Below the pieces are notes generated by a model. It worked only from the letters and a program-made list of their open reading frames with translations, was not told the origin of the DNA and did not search any database. Shown here in pieces: positions 34,539-45,628 of a DNA stretch of 64,000 nucleotides (positions within the stretch are counted from its first letter, which is position 1; the number at the start of each line of letters is the position of its first letter). Where the stretch lies: contig NC_030381.2 in NCBI RefSeq assembly GCF_001625215.2, positions 1,823,131 through 1,887,130 on the forward strand, in the 5' to 3' direction. Made by a program: the position numbers and the translations under genes. Source of the DNA: Daucus carota subsp. sativus. Its lineage: Eukaryota > Streptophyta > Magnoliopsida > Apiales > Apiaceae.

Positions 34539-34834
34539 AAAACCATGTATCTTGATGTGTTCCTTCTTCACAATGCCTACCTGTTCAGATGAACATTAAC
34601 ATGGAATTGATTAAGAGAACACATTGTACTAGACAAATGTTTTGGACATTGGGGAGTATGAGAAGATTACTTGAACAAGGAAGGTTGAAAAATTCTTCCG
34701 CTGATAACCTTGAAGCTGAATAACCTGATACATTAAACAAACTGTTAAACTGTATAAAATATGCAAATAAAAAGTATGCCAACATAAAGCAAAATATGCC
34801 CACCATTCGGAGCTCAGGGTCTCGAACTACAGTA

Positions 34835-35110
34835 TCATTGTTGGATGTTCATGTTGACTGGAGGAGCTCGCAAAGTATCTTGAACTGTCACCCACATATC
34901 CAAAAACAAGGTGCTATCAGTGTTTAGTGGAACATGTTTATTGATCCATACATGACTTTTCATGCAGGAGTGACTCTGTCGAAATTCTTTTCCTACTCCC
35001 GATTGTACAACTATAATACTAGCATCTCCCGAAAAATTCAAAAGTTTGTTTAATGAGTTTCGAATACACATGTTTCTTATTGCAGTAGAGCAGATCATAG
35101 AGAATTGCAA
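34835..35110 (-). other. Unrecognised 91-codon frame, possible captured fragment
   Basis: A minus-strand frame reads MQFSMICSTAIRNMCIRNSL, then SIIVVQSGVGKEFRQ, WINKHVPLNTDSTLFLDMWV and APPVNMNIQQ. The composition is protein-like. It lies just to the right of the retrotransposon in the same DNA element that carries the XTH fragment, so it could be a second captured gene piece. I do not recognise the family. Confidence 0.3.
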
Positions 35111-36099
35111 AAGAATCTCTACATGGACATGTCATGTAAACTTAAATTTTACAATCAATAATACATCTTACCCATTCTTTAAAAGAGAAAGGCACCAGCA
35201 TGATTGGACATGCTTCTCTTCAAATTAGGGACGTTTAAGTAGAACAAAATTTCACAGTAGAATAAAAATTTATAACATTGCAGATAACATGCCTAATTTG
35301 GTTCTTTAGTAGAAGCGTAAATATAACACAAGAGAAAAAGTAAAAAAAAAAAATCACCAAAGCAGTCTACAATAGAATCCAAATTAAACATATAAATCAT
35401 TGAAACATACATATCTCATGTATAATATGATTCTATAGTAGAACATAAACAACTTACCCATATCAAACTCAATCCAGTATCTAACTTTAAAAATACACTC
35501 ACGGATCATATTCGAAACCACTAAAACAACAATTATGTTTATAAAATCATAACTTTCCACAAATTACAGTGATATGCAACTTAAAAAGTGAAAATCAATA
35601 AGATTAAACAAAAAAAACCTTTAGGATCAATGAATATGCATATTTTCATTCTATATTAGAGCCATAAATTATAGATAACAAATAACATATATTGCACCTT
35701 TAGGAGAAAAATTACTATCAAGTAACATAATTGTATCAATTATGTGATTCCACAGTAGAACTGAAATTAATAAACAACAGAATAACCAAGGAATATCATA
35801 TATAACATGGTTCCACAATAGAATAAAAACAAAGTAGCAAGTATTAACAAAATCAGGTAGTAAATTAACAAATCAAGTTTAATGTTCAATAATAGAATCG
35901 AAATCATAATCGAAATTAGTAAATCAACAAGTTATGACTGTAGAATCACAAACTCTTACAAATGAAACAAATTTGACAATTAATTAAAACGGATAATAGT
36001 AGTCAGAATTAACATAACCTGATGGACATCGAACATCGAACATCGAGAGTTGATTTGATAATTTGAGTTCATTCAAGAAAGGTTCCCGGATTTCATCGT

Positions 36100-36225
36100 G
36101 CGCGCCACAAAGAGTGTAGATAGAGGGCTGGAGAGGAGGGAGAGTAGATCGGGGAGAGAGAGGGAGCAAGCGAGGAGGGGAGAGAGTAGAGGAGAGAGAG
36201 CGCCCGTAGAGAGAGTAGAGAGAAA
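36100..36225. repeat. Purine-rich GA tract near the right end of the large DNA element
   Basis: About 125 bp of almost uninterrupted purines (GGAGAGGAGGGAGAG and similar) with TAGAG interruptions. It differs from the AT-rich surroundings and may be a captured untranslated leader. Confidence 0.6.
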
Positions 36226-36365
36226 CATCGTAAGGAACAATAAGTCAAGATCTTTTTTTCAGAAGTTCACAACCGTTAGATTAGATAAAAACGAACGATT
36301 AAGATTAAATTTAGGGTGTACAACGAAACTCCATATAAGATGTCCCTCCATTGAATTTAGGCCTA

Positions 36366-37733
36366 CTCGTGATAAAATTATAAGACTCATGGATAATTGG
36401 ATAAGAAAAATGATATTTTTTCTCAAAAAGAAAAATGATATTTAATCATTTGATATTCGAGACAAATTCAAAGAACTAATACAAAATCACTATACTGCAT
36501 CACCAAAAATATTAAATTTTTATATTTTAGCTCAATACGTAAAAACATTCGAATTAATATTGAAATTTTGAATAATATATTTGTTCTAAAAATTAGTTAA
36601 GCTCTAGAAATTGGTCTCCGAAAATATAATTTGAAGAATATTTTTTTAACTAAAAATTCAAGCGGCGTGTTATAAAATCCATTTAAGTGATGAACTTGTT
36701 TAAAAATTATCAAATGTCTTGATGTGTATTATGAGGGATTATCCTATTGTAAGAGATAAAATTGATCATATATTACAATATTTTCCGAAAGATCTACTAA
36801 ACTATTTTAAAGACTTCTTTATGCACAATACATTAAAGGAATGTGTAACCTACTCACATATATTTGGTAGTAATTGGTGTTATTTCTAATAACAAAGCTG
36901 AAACTGTCTAATTAGAAAATTATCATGAGAGATGTCTAATTAAAGAAAAAAATAGATCTCGTGACTAATCATGGAGTGACCGGTTTTTTATGCGAACATA
37001 CTATAATTGGTTTTGTAATGAATAAATCATAATGTCTTTATATAAATCAATTTCCAAATATATGATAGATAACTGTCTTTATATTAAGTCAATTTCCAAA
37101 AAACATAGATTCTTAAGTTTGAGTGTTTTAATTTCGACAGATTCAATCAAGTGTCATCGAGAAAAATATCAGATATCGGTGGTAAAATCTCGTGGCTAAG
37201 TGACAATATAGAGTGATGGATTTTATAATCCTTCTAAGTGTGGAATGATGAATTTTTTTATGCAAACGTGCTATAATTAACCTGTAGTGGATAATTGTCT
37301 TTACAGAATCTACAGACCGTAAGTAACAAAGGAATGCTGCATGTAATAAGAACCTGCGACTAAATCCAAACAACAAGGAATCTGAAAATAGCTAAATTAC
37401 CTCATTTCTCAAGACCATTCTTTTTCCCAGCATCCAAATTCATGCAACAATAGTATCAGTCTACAAGTTTGATCATACCACAAGGAAAACAGTGAAGTTC
37501 AGTTTATAACTTTATATAATGATACAGACAATACATACATGGTACATACACAGATGACACATGAAGAGGTTCCGAAATATAAAACTCTCTTCCTTTACAG
37601 ATTTCTTTTCTTAATTTTTTTTGCCAAATTTACTTTTCTTTTTCTCCCCTATCTATTACTTGTACAAAGGGTAGTCAATATCGAGCCTTAAGAATCAATA
37701 ATTAGATTTTAGCACTATACATCCATGTGTCGA
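36366..37733. other. AT-rich intergenic DNA and 3' untranslated region of the PyrP2-like gene
   Basis: No credible coding frame or RNA gene. The right part (about 37400-37733) is less AT-biased and probably includes the 3' untranslated region of the adjacent minus-strand gene. Confidence 0.4.
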
Positions 37734-38882
37734 TTACCAAAAGTCATCATCAGTCGCCACTGACGTGGATGAGGACAGATCAGCCTCTTCCTCAAACTCC
37801 ATCTCCAACTCTGGCTCACCGAATTCTGGAGAATCAATATCAGCAAGGTTCTTTAAATCAACAACAGAAAGCTCGTCTAAGCGCTTCACGACTAAGTCAG
37901 CAGCTCCAAGTTCGTATACTGGATGCTTGCTAGCAACAGCCACACACTTCATTCGTGCATCATGAGCTGCCTCCACAGTTTGATTAGAGTTTCCAAACAC
38001 AATACAACGCTCAGGTAAGAACTGTAAAAGTTGTGCTGCATACATAAACATCTCTGGATCTGGCTTTCCTCTATATACATCTTCCGCTGTCACAATCACA
38101 CTGAAAACCCCTTCAATCCCAATAGCTCCAATCGCATTTTCAAGAGTTTTCCTTGGCCGGGTGGATACCAGGGCAATTGGTATCTTATAATGTATCAAAA
38201 CATCTACAAACTCTTGAGAACCAGGTCGAAATCTATATATTCCACCCTGCAAAGATTGGTAAATCTCCTCCTTTCTTGTTGCCATTCTTCTCAGCTGAGA
38301 GGGCTCTCTTGCCCAGCAAAGAACTTCAGAGATCGCTTGCTCATTTTTCATACCTTCAATTCTCCGAGTGACGAAAGTCGGTGGAGGTGATTTCCCTTCT
38401 TCCTGAGAAAGAATCAACCAAGCCTGCTTTTCAAGATCAGGATTTTCCTCAATTAAGACTCCTTCCCATTCAAATATAGCACCTAACCACCCACACCCCA
38501 TCCTTTCTTGTCGCAGCAATGGATTCTGAAGTGCAGCGTTATCAGCCCTGTTCTCTGGAGGCCACAAACTAGGCTTGCGATCTACACCACTATCAGACCC
38601 ATGATTAAAATTCCTAGGTAACCTCTCCTCATCTTGATAAGAATAAGCTTCTTTCGCCAACCCCATAGCCTGAGCCTTAACCAATATTCTCCTCAACGGA
38701 CGACCAACACCCACCCCCCGCAAAGAGCTACAACATACCAATTTTCTACAGAGAAAATCATTTTGTGGAATCCTGACAAAACCAACTGCCTTCTTCTTAC
38801 CTCCAACATCCTTACACTGATGCAATCCAAGTACCGGGCTGTGTCTCAAAACAGAAGTAGCACTAATGGACTCAACCATCAT
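37734..38882 (-). CDS. PYRP2: HAD-family riboflavin pathway phosphatase, PyrP2-like, chloroplastic
   Basis: A single open frame of 382 codons starts at ATG 38880-38882 (a second ATG follows immediately). The first 70 residues are Ser/Arg/Lys-rich with few acids and look like a chloroplast transit peptide. The HAD fold follows: motif I region GAIFEWEGVLIEENPDL (134-150), cap GKSPPPTFVTRRIEGMKNEQ, motif II ALVSTRPR (237-244), motif III RGKPDPEMF (271-279), motif IV VFGNSNQTVEAAHD (295-308). The tail is acidic and ends TDDDFW. It resembles Arabidopsis PyrP2 (At4g11570), which dephosphorylates 5-amino-6-(5-phosphoribitylamino)uracil in plastid riboflavin synthesis. Motif I shows Glu138/Glu140 where HAD enzymes usually have Asp-x-Asp, and motif IV has GN instead of GD. 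I believe the Arabidopsis protein shares this, but the substrate call rests on similarity. Confidence 0.88.
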   Translation of the reverse strand: MMVESISATSVLRHSPVLGLHQCKDVGGKKKAVGFVRIPQNDFLCRKLVCCSSLRGVGVGRPLRRILVKAQAMGLAKEAYSYQDEERLPRNFNHGSDSGVDRKPSLWPPENRADNAALQNPLLRQERMGCGWLGAIFEWEGVLIEENPDLEKQAWLILSQEEGKSPPPTFVTRRIEGMKNEQAISEVLCWAREPSQLRRMATRKEEIYQSLQGGIYRFRPGSQEFVDVLIHYKIPIALVSTRPRKTLENAIGAIGIEGVFSVIVTAEDVYRGKPDPEMFMYAAQLLQFLPERCIVFGNSNQTVEAAHDARMKCVAVASKHPVYELGAADLVVKRLDELSVVDLKNLADIDSPEFGEPELEMEFEEEADLSSSTSVATDDDFW

Positions 38883-38919
38883 CGCCTCGTAAAACAGATC
38901 TCCAAGTACTTATACCTGA

Positions 38920-39540
38920 CAGCTATTTAACTCAACAACTTTCCTCAAATCCAAAATACACCCAATAAAAACAAAATAAAACCCCTGACCTCAACCAAAG
39001 TTTCAAACTTTATGAATCAAACTGACTCAACTCAGCTCAGAAACCCCAAATCAATCACTTTACCCTGACACACAATCTAAATAAACCAAGAACACACACA
39101 ACTACACAGGTATATTCACAAACCCACTTCAATTTCCCTAATTTGCATCAATCCAAACGCCAACAAACTCAAACTTGCACAAAAGAACACAATCTTTTCA
39201 CAAAACAGCACAAAATATTCCCAATCAAACACACACAAAAGAGCACAAAACCAATAAAGATCCAAACTTTATGCAAAACCCATCAAAGATAACCCCTTTA
39301 ATCACACAAACAACAGCTAAAAAACAGATTAAACACAAAAAAGATAATAAAGATGATAAAGATTCAAACTTTATGCAAAACCCATCAAGAAAACACCTTT
39401 AATTACACAAACAACACCCAAAAAAAAGATAAAACACCCCAAGATTCAAGAAAAAAGGCACAAGACTTATATATACAAGACTAAAGAAGATGAAAATGAT
39501 TGGGAATAATGAAGAAGTAGTTAGAAGAAAAGTAAGAAGA
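38920..39540 (-). other. Probable leader intron of the PyrP2-like gene
   Basis: On the minus strand a possible donor CACAGGTTCTTC lies at about 39543-39535 and an acceptor-like GCTGTCAG at about 38925-38918. Between them the DNA is A/C-rich on plus (T-rich when transcribed) with a repeated ATGCAAAACCCATCAA block (about 39270 and 39372), fitting an untranslated intron. Inferred, not proven. Confidence 0.4.
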
Positions 39541-39597
39541 ACCTGTGGGTGAAAACGAATGGGGAGAAAGATTCGTGTAGTGTTGCAATCAACAAGT

Positions 39598-39604
39598 TTA
39601 TATA
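39598..39604 (-). promoter_or_regulatory. TATA box of the PyrP2-like gene
   Basis: TATATAA (minus strand), followed by ACTTGTTGATTGCAACACTAC, stands about 720 bp upstream of the start codon and just upstream of the proposed leader exon. It is a good plant TATA element, though without transcript data it remains a prediction. Confidence 0.45.
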
Positions 39605-39699
39605 TTTTTTGTGGCTTGTGTAGAAACAAGAATGAGCCTCTAGAGCCTTTGCGTACCGGTGGTGCCGGCAAAGCTATTGAAATATACACGTGTCGGTCA

Positions 39700-42131
39700 T
39701 TTCATTAGATTTATTAAACTGAGATGCAATTTAAAAAAAAAAACTGAAATGCAATTAATCTGTATTATAAAAAAAAATTAAGAGAAAAGAAGAAAGTACT
39801 ATATAATATTGATTAAATATGAATGATTATAAAAAAAAATATGATTAGTATTGTTGGGAAATATGATGTAAAATGAAATATCATTTTGTGAAAACATGTA
39901 CTCGTAGTGTATATTTTTAGTTCAAGTATTAGAATTGAATGATTAAAATCATAAAAATTATTGACATTCTTTCAAATCACTTTTAATTCAGATTGCAAAT
40001 TACATTTCATCTTCTCTCTATTCTCTTACATCTAAGTGAACATGATTATCGTCATATGGATTTATTGATGATTTGTGAAAAGGAAAGAAATTTGATTGGT
40101 GCTTATTTCAAAATTCGATTGGTGACTTTGATCTCAGTTCGTTTGGTTTGATGTAATTCAGAATTTGGTTGGACTATAATATTGAATTGGACGTACTCAA
40201 GATTCGATGATTTGGCTGGATTATACGTTATTGGATTGTGTAACATATGACGTATCTCGAGATTTGATTGGATGACGCTATGATATTGTACAACTTTTTT
40301 GTCGGACGTGATCGAAATTTTGATAAGATTACGATGTTGATTGTATAAATTCTTAAACGAAGTAAGTTGTGTAATTACAAAATGACACGTAATTCACGTT
40401 TTAAAATATTTTTGATCTCTTTATTAATATTTTTTTTATATCGAATACGCCTTATCTTCTTATAAAATTAAGATCCTCAACTATATTAGGACTCGAAATT
40501 TGATATAACCATATTATTAGAAAAATTTAAGATGACAATCTTTGAAATTTAAAAAGATTTTTTTTTATCTAAATAGCTAGATTTAAAATAATGATCACAT
40601 ATAAATATATTTCAGTAGACAAAATTGAGAATAAAATAAGAAAACAACTAGACTATAAACCAGTTGAAAGATGGATGGAGAACAAAATATTAACACAACT
40701 AGACTGTAAAACAAACGTGAATAAATATTTAAATCGTGTGAAATAAAATAAAATAAATTCCTTGAGATTGAGGAAATATTACCAAACAATATGAGTGTGC
40801 AATGTATAATCCCTTTCTCCCCTTAAATTTTATATATTTTTTAACGTTTGACTGGTATGTTAGAACTTTAAAATTTAAATTTTTATTTACATTCTTTTTT
40901 ATAAAATGATAAACTATTAAATTATATTATATATGAGTATTAAATACGAATCACATATCGATTGGAATATATTACTCTAACCTTACCCAATTAAAATATC
41001 TTAAAAGTACAATTAAGCTAAAACCAGCACATGACTAGAGTAAAATAATTGTGAGCATCCAATATTCCCGTAGAAACCTAATACTACCAGATATTTATAT
41101 TTAAACATGCATATAGATATAATTTTAATGAAAAACAACAAATAAGGTCCCTATCAATTTGGTGAAAAAATTGTTAAGTACTAGGGAATGGATAAGAAGT
41201 GAAAATAATAAACGTCTTTTCAATCCTCTAATAAGTTGTTACATACAAATATTACTAATAATTTATTGTAATTTATTGACATAGATTAAGTTTATTCCAT
41301 AATTTTATCTTCTATGTATGTTTGTACGTAAACGTATAGCCAATACATGCACACATGATCCAATTGATTACATAAAAATAAGATACTCCATAGAAGACTT
41401 TGTTATTTATACATGTCTGATATGGACCAACTTATCCAGTTGCAGCTTGAAAGTTGTAGCGGAGAAACTAAGAAATTATTGGCCATTTTGTTACGTGTAA
41501 AGTTGGTATGCATGCAATAGTCAAGGCAAGATCACATACTTATCATGATATAACATTTTTGATTTTCTTTCAAAATTCAAAACATTTATTAATTATCCAA
41601 CGTCCATATGTATTTCCGAAAAATCTCAAAATTCCAGTATTTTTAACATTATTATTAAAATTATTAAAACATTATTATATGGATCTTGCCTCTGATTATT
41701 GGCTGCTTTCTAAATTAAGATAAACAATTCTTTTCCTTCAAAATAGGAAGGCTGAAATCGCCACACAAGAATAGTGTATATTCTCTGTGGGGGATTTGGG
41801 GTGATAAAATTAGACCTAATAATGTGAATTTTAATTTAAATTAATTTTAAAAAATTAGTATTTTAAATTATTTGAAAGCTGACGGAAAATTAGTATATTA
41901 CATAAATTATGACATATCTTATTTAAATATCATGTATATGGATTTATTTTGAATATTTAAGTTTATAATAATTACAGTATGTTTTGGCTAAAGAGCTCAA
42001 TCATAAATTACTTAAATATTAATATCTTTTGTACGTATTCTTTGGAGTGCTATATGAAAACACAACACTATTGAAAAAGTATGGGGAGAAAAAAATATTA
42101 TCATGAAAATCATTAGGTAATTTGTCTTATA
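39700..42131. other. AT-rich intergenic DNA, nothing recognised
   Basis: About 2.4 kb of AT-rich sequence with no frame resembling a protein, no inverted-repeat element that I could bound, and no RNA gene. Confidence 0.45.
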
Positions 42132-42259
42132 ATTTTTAATGGAAAATGTTCCACAACCAAAGGTGGATAACTAGCTTATCCAACCAACTGATCTCTAGCC
42201 GTCCAAAATAGGACAATCAACGCACAGAATTCAAAGTAGATCCTGGATAATACGCATAA

Positions 42260-42390
42260 TAAAACAGCGTATACGCAACTTTAAAAAGCGTATACGCTAT
42301 AAAAAAGAGCGTATACGCTATATAATCCAGCGTAAGAACAGGTTACGCTTTTCAGAAGATCCACATACGCTACATTATATGGCGTCTAGA
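42260..42390. repeat. Subterminal GCGTATACGC repeats, left end of the MULE
   Basis: GCGTATACGC occurs at 42268-42277, 42288-42297 and 42309-42318, followed by ACGCTATATAATCCAGCGT (42315-42333) and TACGCTACATTATATGGCGT (about 42364-42383). The matching cluster near the right end is at about 63305-63431. Subterminal palindromes of this kind could be transposase-binding sites. Confidence 0.7.
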
Positions 42391-42629
42391 TCCGCACAGC
42401 TTCAAAAACTAAAAACACGACCTCTTCTTCCTATACACCATTTTTAGAGCATACAAACCCAATACACACAAAATACTAGCTTGGATCTTTATTGGAGCTT
42501 ATATTCGAGTTTAAAAGCTAGCTTGGATCTTTATTGGAGTTTAAAGCTTGAAATTTGAAGCTTATAGCTTGAAGCTCGGAGCTTGGAGCTTTATTGGACT
42601 TCTTTATTAAGGTTAGATTTCATATTTTC

Positions 42630-45050
42630 ATGGCATCTTTCATCTTTTCTAAATTAACATCCCCTAGTAAGCCCATTACACCTAGTAAATCTAGAATTGA
42701 GATTGAAGAAGAAAATGATAGTGATGCTAAAAAGACCCCAATAGTGAATGTTGATGATGTTGATGATAGTGATGATGATGTTGAGGAGGTTGTGGAGGAG
42801 GTTGGGGATGATGATGTTGAGGAGGTTGGGGGTGAATGTTTTGATGATTTTTGTGAGAAACAAAATTCAAAAGATGATGATTTGAATGAGAGTTGTCCTT
42901 GTGTTGGTCAATTATTCGATAGCTTAGATGAAGCGGAGATGTTTTATAGGGATTATGGTAGACGTGTTGGTTTTGAGATAATAATTAGAACCACACATAG
43001 GCGTGTGAAAAGTAAGAGAATTTGTTCGCGTTTGTATATATGTCGGAAGGGTGGGCGAATAGTAACAAAGTCGTTGGATGAAGAAAAGGATGTTCACAAA
43101 AAAAAGAGAAATAGGGATTCTATTGGTAGAACGCATTGCTTGGCGCGGATGTACGTTGTGCATAGGGAGAAATTGAATAAATGGGAAGTGACATCGGTTT
43201 ATTTAAAACACAATCACACGATGATTTCAAAGGATGAAGTGCTTTTCATGCAACGGCCAAGGAATATAACTCCCGTTATTCGGCAATTGATTATAACATT
43301 GAATAAATCGGGTATTGGGCCTTCAAAAACTTTAAACGTGTTAGGGGAGTTAACGGGTGGCTTGGAGAATATTGGATTTGGTAATCAAGATGTTCGGAAT
43401 GTATTGCGTGATATTCGACATTATGTGTTTGATTCGAGTGATGCTTTAGAGGGTTTGGCATTACTTCGAGAATTGAAACGTAATAGTCAAGGTGAATTTT
43501 TGTATAAAGTTGACGTGGACGAGGAAAATCGTGTGCGGGCCATGATGTGGGTTGACCCGAGATCAGTCAATGCCTACAAAAATTTCGGAGATGTTGTTGT
43601 TTTTGACTCCACATATCGTACTAATAGGTATTGCATGCCGTTCGTGCCATTTACGGGGGTAAATCACCATTATCAGTCGATTTTGTTCGGATTTGCCCTG
43701 ATAAGGGATGAGACCGAAGAATCTTACTTATGGGTGTTTAAGAGTTGGTTGGAGGCTATGGGGAATGTGGCTCCACAAACGATCATCACCGATCAAGACA
43801 TTGCTATTGGAAATGCTATTGCCGAAGTTTTGCCTAACACAAGTCATCTATATTGTACGTGGCATATAAGTACAAAATTTGGTGAAAAATTGTCGCATTT
43901 ATATGCAAATCATGATCACTTCAAAGAAGATTTCAACTCTTGCATCTACAAGTCACTAACGGTTGCACAATTCGAAGATAGGTGGGAGGCATTAGTTGAA
44001 AAATACGATTTGATGAACCATTCTTGGTTACAAGATATGTACTCCGTTCGACACAAGTGGGTCCGTGTTTACACTAAACTGCACTTCACAACCGGGATGA
44101 CCACTACCTCCAGAAGTGAGTCAATGAATTCTTTCTTCGATGAATTTGTCAATGCTAGTACCGGTTTGAAGGAGTTTATAGAGAATTCACAGAAAGCGTT
44201 GGAGAAACAATATTTACGTGAAAGAGAGGCTGATTACGAAACAAAGAACAAGGAAAGATCCAAAATAACATCATCATCATTGGAGAGTCATGCGGCATCT
44301 CTTTACACAAAAGAAATGTTTAGACGTTTTCAACACGAACTCAAAGAAAGTGGAGCTTATGTCGTGATTGAGAGAGAGAGGAATCCAATTTACAAGCATT
44401 ACGAGGCATACAAAACAACGGTCCAAGAGGAGTATAGAAAACACTATGCTTTGTTCGTCACCGAGAATGGCAACATAAATTGTGTTTGTCGAAAATTTGA
44501 AAGTTCGGGAATGCTTTGCCGTCATATTATTCGATACTTGTATAAGATGCAATGGTCAGAGATTCCAAAGCAGTGCATCACTTTGAGATGGACAATTGAA
44601 GGCAATAAAAGAGTTGGAGCCTTACAACACAAGCGTCCTAAAATTGGTAATTTCCTTGAATCACAACCCGCCCGATACAGTACTTTATGCAAAGCATTTC
44701 AAGATTTAGCAGCTCGCGGAAGTTGTTCAATAGCGAGATACAATTATCTCATGAGTGTGATTGAAAAAGAATCGAATTTTATTGAAAATTTTCCGAATGA
44801 AAGTGGGGGAAAACGTGCGCGTGAGGAAGAAGATGATGCACATGAGTTCGGGGATGACGATGATGACGAAAATTTCAATGATTTGAGAAATCCTATATTA
44901 TCTCAAACCAAAGGTCGTAAAAAAGAAAGGGTGAAAAGTGGCATAGAGCGCGGCAAAGCGAAAAAAGGTCGAAAATGTAATTTTTGTGGTGCAATTGATG
45001 CCCAACATGATTCAAGAAATTGTCCCACAAAATTAGCGACAAATTGCTAA
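42630..45050 (+). CDS. FAR1-type MULE transposase (MURA-related)
   Basis: An intact frame of 806 codons starts at the first ATG (42630, MASFIFSKLTSPSK) and ends at a TAA at 45048-45050. Order of parts: acidic N-terminus; FAR1 WRKY-GCM1-type zinc finger (FYRDYGRRVGFEI, then CSRLYICRKGG, THCLARM and LKHNHTM); MULE transposase core with FDSTYRTNRY (first Asp, residue 326), IITDQDIAIGNAI (second Asp, 388), CTWH (409-412) and a candidate Glu in RWEALVEKY (453); SWIM zinc finger CVC...CRH from residue 618; and a CX2CX6HX4C knuckle from 783 in KCNFCGAIDAQHDSRNCP. It should bind the element's ends and cut and join DNA. All key residues look present, so the enzyme may be active. Confidence 0.93.
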   Translation: MASFIFSKLTSPSKPITPSKSRIEIEEENDSDAKKTPIVNVDDVDDSDDDVEEVVEEVGDDDVEEVGGECFDDFCEKQNSKDDDLNESCPCVGQLFDSLDEAEMFYRDYGRRVGFEIIIRTTHRRVKSKRICSRLYICRKGGRIVTKSLDEEKDVHKKKRNRDSIGRTHCLARMYVVHREKLNKWEVTSVYLKHNHTMISKDEVLFMQRPRNITPVIRQLIITLNKSGIGPSKTLNVLGELTGGLENIGFGNQDVRNVLRDIRHYVFDSSDALEGLALLRELKRNSQGEFLYKVDVDEENRVRAMMWVDPRSVNAYKNFGDVVVFDSTYRTNRYCMPFVPFTGVNHHYQSILFGFALIRDETEESYLWVFKSWLEAMGNVAPQTIITDQDIAIGNAIAEVLPNTSHLYCTWHISTKFGEKLSHLYANHDHFKEDFNSCIYKSLTVAQFEDRWEALVEKYDLMNHSWLQDMYSVRHKWVRVYTKLHFTTGMTTTSRSESMNSFFDEFVNASTGLKEFIENSQKALEKQYLREREADYETKNKERSKITSSSLESHAASLYTKEMFRRFQHELKESGAYVVIERERNPIYKHYEAYKTTVQEEYRKHYALFVTENGNINCVCRKFESSGMLCRHIIRYLYKMQWSEIPKQCITLRWTIEGNKRVGALQHKRPKIGNFLESQPARYSTLCKAFQDLAARGSCSIARYNYLMSVIEKESNFIENFPNESGGKRAREEEDDAHEFGDDDDDENFNDLRNPILSQTKGRKKERVKSGIERGKAKKGRKCNFCGAIDAQHDSRNCPTKLATNC

Positions 45051-45628
45051 TTTTATTTGTATGCCGATGTATCTTAATTTCTTATGAAAATATTTGTAGA
45101 ATTTTGTGTGATTTTAATTTCGTATGATTTTAATTGATATTATGTTTGTTTGCATTTGGTATTTTGTAGAATTTTATTTGTTTGCATTTTGTAATTTTTG
45201 TGGTGCAATTGCTAATTTTGTATGATTTTAGTTAATTTTGTATGAATTTAGTTGATATAATTGCTCTGTTTTTAAGGGTGCACAATGAAAACTGCTCTGT
45301 TTTCATTGTTTTCACTGTTTTCATTGCTCTGTTTTTAATTTTATGCTTACGCTAGATTATATAGCGTAAGAACAGTCCAAATTGCTCTGTTTTCTAATTT
45401 TATACTTACGCTACATTATATAGCGTACTTACGCTATATAATGTAGCGTGGTCAAGCATCGGAAACCGACGCTTTGCCTGGGAACTGACTGATTGACTGA
45501 TTGCCTGGAAACCGACGCTCCAGTATATCAATTTCTCCTATATATTTTCATCTCCATTTTCTCCATCTTCATCTCCATTTTCATCTCCATTTCTCCATCT
45601 TCATCTCCATTTCTCCATTTTCATTCCT
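45051..45628. repeat. Spacer with palindromic ACGCTA...TAGCGT and GCTCTGTTTT repeats
   Basis: This holds ACGCTAGATTATATAGCGT (45349-45367), ACGCTACATTATATAGCGT (45408-45426) and ACGCTATATAATGTAGCGT (45431-45449), plus several ATTGCTCTGTTTT copies and a CTCCATTTTCATCTCC pyrimidine repeat (45538-45625) just before the small acidic frame. The pyrimidine tract could be the leader of that frame. Confidence 0.65.

Larger units (their letters stand above)
18237..36365. mobile_element. Large TA-bounded DNA element split by a retrotransposon
   Basis: The left end (GGGTGGCATTCTAG, CTCCTTATATGAAGTT, then TACACC) is a diverged inverse of sequence at about 36305-36365, which on the minus strand reads TCTTATATGGAGTTTCG then TGTACACCC. 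On both sides of the LTR retrotransposon the DNA is littered with TTCTAnnGTAGAA-type palindromes (for example 18848, 18976 and 19013 on the left; 35302, 35431 and 35748 on the right). Removing the retrotransposon leaves about 4.4 kb carrying an XTH gene fragment. The right boundary is approximate and the superfamily is unknown; no transposase was seen. Confidence 0.5.

Noticed and set aside
39399-39689. 96-codon minus-strand frame upstream of the PyrP2-like gene
   Set aside because: It overlaps the predicted TATA box and leader of that gene, and its hydrophobic C-terminal part is the translation of T-rich intron sequence.
42594-42629. Longer transposase start giving an extra 12 residues
   Set aside because: The extended frame begins with TTG, not ATG; the first ATG is at 42630.
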